From NCBI GenBank assembly GCA_900169235.1, contig FWCC01000089.1, positions 1 to 64,000 of the forward strand: 64,000 bases of DNA, given 5' to 3'. Made by a program: the position numbers and the translations under genes. The DNA comes from Zarea fungicola (taxonomy: Eukaryota > Ascomycota > Sordariomycetes > Hypocreales > Cordycipitaceae). Under the pieces are notes generated by a model. That model was not told the origin of the DNA. It searched no databases and saw nothing but the letters and a program-made list of their open reading frames with translations. Below are positions 57,840 through 64,000 of this stretch, piece after piece (within the stretch, counting starts at the first letter, position 1; every line of letters starts with the position of its first letter).

Positions 57840-60039
57840 GGCATTCTCCAAATTGTAGAAGCGGGTGGTTGTACTACCAGTTTTCATTTTTACACTGGCC
57901 AAATAAAGCCTCTTCTGTAATGTGCCTTCCAGCAAACCCCTGTTCATAGAGGCGACACTGCCCCGTGGATTATACGTCATCTCAAACAGCCCAGCAGGCG
58001 CATTCGATCCTGGCATGTTGGGCAGGGCGACAAGCCAGGACGAAAGTATTGAAGCCTCGCATTATATCCCCATATAAAGATATTTGGTTTTCAGCAAATC
58101 AAATATGTTTTCCGAGGGATATTATATATAGCTAGACACAAGCTACCATACTTGTCATTCAGCTGGCTCATAGCAGCGCGAGTCTAGTCGCCCAGCTAAA
58201 AACAAACTATCCATCTTAAGCTCATATTGCCGCCAAGACATAGCGGCAATACTTATCCATTTACCTATAATTGCCAAAGACACTAGAGAAACAAGAACTC
58301 TCGTCTATAGTCGTGGTCGAGAGTCAACTTAGATTGCAGATACAGATGCTAGTAGCGTTGTTTTCAAATCGTTTTAAGGTACTTTAGGTGTTGTTTTAAA
58401 TAATTTGAATTCTAATAAAGAATTCTTTTTTTTTTTGAAAAAAAAAAGGGCTAGGGCTAGGACTCAGTGGACGGGTTTAAAAGGCGTGTGCTAGTTCTAT
58501 ATGGCTACTACTGTCCAAGTAAAAAACTTCTTCCATTGACTACTCAAGTCTTCTAGTTGGCTTTATAGAGTGCCTAGACAGATCTATAGATCATATTATA
58601 AAAGCTCTTTTTTCTTGTAGCGTCTTGAGAAGTGTCAGTCTGTCGCCGTGCGCATGAGCCATGCATCAATTTCGGTGCCGCGGATACCTGCATGGATTTG
58701 CGCGCATGCAAGGGTGGTTGCGTCGCAAGCAGTGGAGATTATTCAGTCGATATTAGTTATACAATATCCTATTTGATCGTTGTGGATTTAAATCCACCTG
58801 GTTATTCATAGGCGATGGCATGACTCTCTCTTGCATCTTGAGCCTGCGGACCAATTTAGCAGGAAAGTCCCCAACAGCAGAAAAGAAACGTCGCCAAAAT
58901 TATCAAAAATAAGACAAGTACCATTGAGAAAGAGGAGTATCATGCACCATGAAGTGCATAGACTTATAGTATTGACTCTCGCTGACTGTACTTTCACCTT
59001 GCAAGCGTTGGGGACAAATGAAGTGACAACCCATCTGCATATCCGAGTCCTTTCCCAAGGGGAATGTCCATTATTTGTGCCTTTTCAGCGCACCTGCATT
59101 AGTATTCAGGTCTCTATATCCAATGATTATATTATTAAGCGATACTTGATTTTGTGAGGCAGCCATGACGGTCAATTCAATTATTAATTGAAGTCGCGCT
59201 TTCTACCTTCGGCTCTGCCAGCAGGCATCTTAGCATTTACATTGACATCTACATATAGCAAGCATGCAGAATCGCCCCGAGCAATAGACAACCTTCTCAC
59301 CGTAATCTCTTCCCCTAGGCTCTTCCATCAGACCAAAATAGAGATACACGCCTTCTTCGACAAGAATTACCCCATGTCTTGTTACATGTTGCTATAGAAG
59401 TGTACCACGCGGCACATCAGCAAGTTGCCCGTCCCTGTGTAGAGTTCGTGCATCACGATTTCATTCTAATGGGACCAATTGCAACAGTAGCAATAGCTGC
59501 CGAGCGCGCTCATGATCTTTCCTCTAGGAAGCTCCATCTTTTCTTTGTTAAATGCTAGCTTTGTACGAATTCCAAGGCGATGACACACGCCGCCGACGAC
59601 AAAACATATGAAACGCGCAACAACTGACTGAGGATCCTGCCTGGCTGTGCATTGGAAATTGATTGCAAAGTTTCCATTTACTAGCACTGTAGCGCAGAGG
59701 GACAATAAAAATATCTTTATATGGATTTGGGACCTAATAATGATATAGGAAGTATTTGCGTCTCTGCGTTGGCTTCCTTGGGGGAATTACCAGGCAGCAC
59801 CACGAGGAGGTGCAGAGTCCGACTTCGCCACCCGTCAACACACGATAAGCCATTGTCAACTGTGAGACTCTGGAAAAGTTTGCATGCCATTGGGTACTCT
59901 GTGGTATCCAAGCCTTCGTAATATGTCTCACGTAGGACTTTATACACTTCAGTTCCGGCGTGGCTACTCTGTGGTCGCCAGCCGTTGTCAACTAAAGCAT
60001 AGCTTGGTTACCTTTTTGCCTCCAAGTATTGCGATTTAC
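57840..60039. other. AT-rich 2.2-kb region with inverted repeats
   Basis: Between the tRNA and the orphan gene. Perfect hairpins lie at 58226-58250 and 58297-58324, and opposed T and A runs at 58425-58447. Frames up to 108 codons have no motif. This could be remnants of a small mobile element, but no terminal repeats or target duplication could be defined. Confidence 0.45.
58226..58250. repeat. 8-bp perfect inverted repeat, 9-nt loop
   Basis: ATTGCCGC at 58226-58233 and GCGGCAAT at 58243-58250 can form a hairpin. A second one (ACTCTCG/CGAGAGT, 58297-58303 and 58318-58324) lies 47 bp further on. Function unknown. Confidence 0.75.
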
Positions 60040-62224
60040 TTATTCCTCAGCTAGAGCTTCGGTACTTTTATCGCCTGCTTCCTCGTTATCCGACTTCTTC
60101 GCCCTTTTGGGGCGGCTATATCCCTCTGAAAGGTAGTGAGCCTTCTTGGCTGAATTACACCCACTTGCAGAGATGTACACGGCTGGATGATCTTGATTCG
60201 GATAGCGTAGGTCGGGAGTCTCATACTGGAGTCCCCATGGCGTTTCTGTGCTCGCCGTTGTAGTCCAGGTACTCACCCAATTAGAAAATTGGCTGCCATC
60301 AGTTTTATTTAGCCATCTGTCGTAGAGACGTTCGGCGTGATCGAGGCGGAATAGCGTAAGACCAATGACCATTGAACTGTGTGTCTGGCGCTGATCTAGT
60401 GCATTACGAGCCTGGTACGTGTTGCGTATCGCAAAGTACTTCTTCTGTACTGGTATGTATCTGTTTCCAAGGTTATTGGGGTCATGGGCAACCACAGCCC
60501 TCTTAGCGGGACCACTTTGCCGAGCTGGCGCAGCGGCCGCTCCCTTTTTTGAGATGGTATTCGCTTTTCTAGTAGCTTTTGACCTCTCATCAAAGATACC
60601 CTCGAGATACGCTATTGGTGGATGTCCAAGCGCAATGCCTCTGTCCATGTCTGCTTGTAGACCTGGATTGCTCTGGAACACCACAGGGAATTGTTCGCGT
60701 AGCTGCTCTTTGGAGCGGATGCAGTCATTCGCAAAGTCCTCGGCGTACAATCGACCAACTTCATTTTGATCGTTTTGTCTTCTTCTGTTTCCGGTCGCCT
60801 TGGCTTTAGCAAGCGCTTCTGCTCTTCTGGTGAAGACTTCTGGCGCGATCACTTTAATGCCGGCTATCTCGCAACCTGCATTGAAGACGAGGTCCCATAG
60901 AGCCCCACTGAGCAGCCTATCGTTATTAAAAGCGAATTGGCCATGAAATAGTGGGAAAATGACCATCTTGACGTTTGATTTATCGTCTAGGACCAATGAT
61001 ATCCGTGGTTTGTTGGCGAACATCTTTGTTTCAACGTCAAGTTGGAGATCATGTACCAGCAAGCCTTGTTCACGAAGACAGCTGATGAAGTCCTCGGTAG
61101 CATGCTGGCCGAACGTAAAAATAAAACGATCGTTTTGACATAGTTTGGCCTGGAGGGTGAAGCAAGCTTTTTTGACCTCAGACCAATTTTGAAACTTTTC
61201 GTTCCAATTGATGCCCTTGTTTCGCTTGTCATTGGTCGAGAAACCATAGTCCATGCGAACTGGAACCAGGTTTTGTGTTCGAACATCGTCTCTTGGACCA
61301 ATTTTCCACTAAGAGAAATCAGAATACGGTAAAATAATGGCTGAAGTGTGTAACTCACGTTTTGTGTCTTCATGGTTTCACTTGCTGGGTTTAGTACGTG
61401 TGCAAAGCGTGGTAAGCTCACGTTATTTGTTGGATAGTGCCAAACAAAAGTACATCTGCTGCGAAGAGGCCCAGATGGTGCTGACATATTTTCAATAACG
61501 ACAGCAGCCTCTCCATAGCAGATATCTTTGATCTTGTCGACAAACTCCATCCATATTTTTTGCACCAATGGACAGTGTGTAGCCCAATTGTTGCGCTTCT
61601 CTTGGTCTTCCTCTGCCCAAGCCATGACTGGCTTGAGACTATTGTCATATCTGTATAGCTCTGAGCTTATAAAATCGACTAGATTTTTCTTTTGTATGTT
61701 GTTGTTTTTGATGAGAGAAAGTAGCAGTCCTTTGTAGTCTGTGATCTCCTCATTATGAGGACTCCCTAGTATATCCGCCGTATGCTTCACAGCGTGGGCC
61801 ATGAAGCGGCGATTTTGGTCTTTTTATATCGTTCTCAGTGGAAACCTGGCTGCATATAGCATAAAAACTTACCTGCAGAGGATTCACCACTATTGTTAAT
61901 AGCAATGGAACTTGCAGAAGCCTGAAGCGCAGAGACCGACTCAATGCCTATGATGGCATGGTCAGCCATAGAAGTGCCAAATTCACTAGGTGTACTTAGC
62001 TCATTTTTCAACTGTAGAAAATCTATTTGCGTGGCTTTTCCTTTTCCTTTGTCATGGATACGCTGACGCTTTGTTGGATTCTCGTCCGAGAAATCCTGCA
62101 TCTCCTCAGCATTTGCAGCGGTGCGAACTGTACTCAACTGCGTGCTTTGAGGCTGTACTTGAGCCATTACTGCCCTCTTTGGGCAAGGTTGAAAGAAATC
62201 TCTGATGGACATATTCCCCGACAT
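60040..62224 (-). CDS. Orphan nuclear-type protein with PCNA-binding-like N terminus
   Basis: Exons 62224-61873, 61819-61359 and 61308-60040 give 693 residues; all junctions are GT-AG and in phase. The family is not recognised. Residues 1-20 (MSGNMSIRDFFQPCPKRAVM) resemble a PIP box, N-x2-I-x2-FF, with Asn in place of the usual Gln. Human UNG2 has a comparable extreme N-terminal PIP box. Basic signals KRQR and KGKGK follow. The rest looks globular: EFVDKIKDICYGEAAVVIEN, TFVWHYPTNN, WSEVKKACFTLQAKL, RFIFTFGQHATEDFI and MVIFPLFHGQFAF alternate strands and helices. It ends in a Lys/Glu-rich tail (RPKRAKKSDNEEAGDKS). No GQDPYH glycosylase motif, nuclease or transposase triad is evident. It stands alone in an AT-rich region. 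Confidence 0.65.
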
Positions 62225-64000
62225 TTTGTTGATTTGGATTTTCAATATTATAGAAAAGAGCTCTCAAGGAATTAGTCGGTAAAACAATCTGTAGAATTCT
62301 TGATCAAGAAAAGAGGAAACTAGAAAGTAGTCCAGACACTCGCAAAAGTTTTACTACAGTCAAACACCGACGACAGGTTTGCGTCGTCCGGTCGTTCCTT
62401 CCCTCAACAATTTCCAGCTGGCAAACGGACTCCTACTGTACAGTACAGCAACGTCCCATTCAGCCTTATATAGGATATCAGATACGATGTGATTAGAGCA
62501 ATTATTAACTGCCTTCCAACTGCGTGATTTAATTTTGATTGTCCAAATTCTGTGAAACAGACGCAGAATCCGAGGCGAGATACCCTCACTGTAGGCCTCC
62601 TCAGTGCTGGCAGTCCGATGGGCACGATGGGTGGATCCTAGCACACCCAACAATCTTTTTCCGTTGCTTTTATCGGGGTTCCAAGGCCATTTAAATCGAA
62701 TATTATAATAGTAGAGCCCTTGGAACACATACAAATAGAAATAGGAACGCAATTCAGTCGAAGTCGGCTTCATAGACGTCATACACGCCTGCATTTGAGT
62801 TTGGCATTTCTCTGACTGATAATTGGCTGCGAGATATCAATTATAGTCATTTTATGCATCAAAAGGCGTTGTAACCAGTAGGTCTGAGATGGCCTAAGGG
62901 ATGCCACTGCAGGCAGCCCATGTAGTAGCTGGGACGTAGATACACTTCAAATGATTGAAGGCTTGCAGAAGGACAATCCAAGACAGCTTCTATGGAAGTA
63001 GGGGCTCTCAATACCAAACTAAAGCCCTGATCTAGTATAACACGTGCCTCTATGGAAGAAAACCCTGTGTAAATAAACAGGGCCTGGATGTTCGCAGTTC
63101 AACCGATGGTAACTTACTGTTAGCAGAAGGGTGTTGGGTTCCTGTATATCGAGATATGAAAAAACTATTGGCACATTAAATACAAACTGATAGTCCTTCC
63201 GTAGTATTATAGACTGACCTGTCCAAGAATAAGCCGCTGGAGGATTGTGTTGCTAACTGGCCGGGCAGGATCTGCTCCGTACGTATCGTGCGCCCCAAAC
63301 CCTTGTAATGGAGACCGCCACATCCTCAAAGGCGTCGCACCAGATTCTGCATATTTTATTCCAGAAATATATAATTTATACGCGCGCAATTATGGATACA
63401 ATGGAAAAAACCAATATAGGCAGTATCCTGGCATCCTGCGTCACTTTGGATGAAGTTGAATGAATTATGGGGAGGATTGTCGTGACCGTTGTGGCTGGAG
63501 ACAGCTTTGTGGGGCAGAACGAACCTTTTTCTGGTACCCATGGAGATCATTCTTAACACCAAATGCACTTGAAGATTCAATACGTCTGGCCCATTGGGAT
63601 CCCCCGCTACCATATATCCACTGCCTAATTTACAAGGAATGTTATATACTGGAGCTTGATTTCACGCACGCTATGTTCTGGGTTAGCAAAACGAATCCAC
63701 CTGCCGCCGTATGGGTATTTGGTACCTAAACAACTACTAGGTAGTGTCCAATGTGGGGTAATGGACAAGGGATGAGCGGCGCTTGGTTCCTCGGATCGGA
63801 CCGTTGTTCTAACTACCTGAGGCTGTCGTTCTTAGCGACACCTTATGCAATGCTGATGCTGATTGCAACCTTGCTATGATACAGCCTCGACGCGCCCCTG
63901 AGCATTTGAAATGATACGCGGTATTGCTGATGTTCAAAATCGTCGTATCATTCCACATATGTTCAACCTTTGCAGGTGACTCCTGGCACTTGGGCTAGGA
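62225..64000. other. AT-rich right end of window
   Basis: Upstream of the orphan gene. Contains the unassigned minus-strand frame at 62360-62794 and otherwise short frames. A perfect CTACTAGGTAG palindrome-like word lies near 63735. No recognised gene. Confidence 0.4.
62360..62794 (-). CDS. Doubtful 144-codon open frame
   Basis: ATG-initiated frame MQACMTSMKPTSTELRSYFY..., ending EGTTGRRKPVVGV, 136 bp upstream of the orphan gene on the same strand. Composition is Arg/Ser/Tyr-rich with no family signal. It could be a lineage-specific gene, a broken fragment, or chance. Listed because it is the longest frame in this flank. Confidence 0.2.
   Translation of the reverse strand: MQACMTSMKPTSTELRSYFYLYVFQGLYYYNIRFKWPWNPDKSNGKRLLGVLGSTHRAHRTASTEEAYSEGISPRILRLFHRIWTIKIKSRSWKAVNNCSNHIVSDILYKAEWDVAVLYSRSPFASWKLLREGTTGRRKPVVGV

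Noticed and set aside
58448..58463. GGGCTAGGGCTAGG as an interstitial telomere-like repeat
   Set aside because: Differs from TTAGGG and occurs only about twice.

Overview
This window is nuclear DNA from a filamentous ascomycete (Pezizomycotina). Short GT-AG introns of mostly 45-140 nt, intron-rich genes and every recognisable protein family fit that. Sequence flavour, such as the DGVRK-SYRNEP segment of the Yra1-like protein, suggests Sordariomycetes and probably Hypocreales, but that placement is inferred from memory of relatives. I see no bacterial or organellar DNA, no CRISPR array and no intact transposon.

Left and centre (1-52.9 kb) hold ordinary housekeeping genes. In order they are: a Yra1/ALYREF mRNA-export adaptor (+), dynein intermediate chain (-), ATP synthase subunit e (+), an unidentified basic protein (+), a CLYBL-like lyase (-), Golgi TVP23 (+), a single-pass membrane protein (-), a DUF726/Mil1-TMCO4 hydrolase (-), UTP23 (-), mitochondrial phosphatase PTC7 (-), a CAF120/Skg3-like PH protein (+), a RAD53/CHK2-type checkpoint kinase (+), a protein with two tandem Cys4 modules (-), oligosaccharyltransferase catalytic subunit STT3 (-), a glycine-rich RRM protein (+), a ChaC-type glutathione cyclotransferase (-), a penta-EF-hand protein (+) and a degenerate metallo-beta-lactamase-fold protein (-). 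Exon structures were deduced by hand. Each final model has a length that is a multiple of three, and the junctions agree with conserved protein sequence where the family is known. Neighbours do not form a pathway; pairs share divergent promoters or convergent 3' ends as usual in fungi. The longest gene-free stretches lie at 22.2-26.5, 42.4-46.0 and 12.9-14.9 kb.

The right end (about 53-64 kb) is different: AT-richer, gene-poor and populated by genes I cannot place. It has two adjacent related small proteins with repeat-built tails (55.4 and 56.3 kb), a tRNA-Ser(AGA) with a 12-nt intron and an acceptor-stem mismatch (57.7 kb), hairpin-rich AT sequence (58.2 kb), and a 693-residue orphan with a PCNA-binding-like N terminus (60.0-62.2 kb). 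This looks like a lineage-specific segment.

The most interesting observations are a 5-nt microexon needed to keep the ChaC gene in frame, the tandem Cys4 module in an otherwise disordered protein, an in-frame stop-free intron that would add a hydrophobic segment to the membrane protein, and the two repeat-tailed paralogues.
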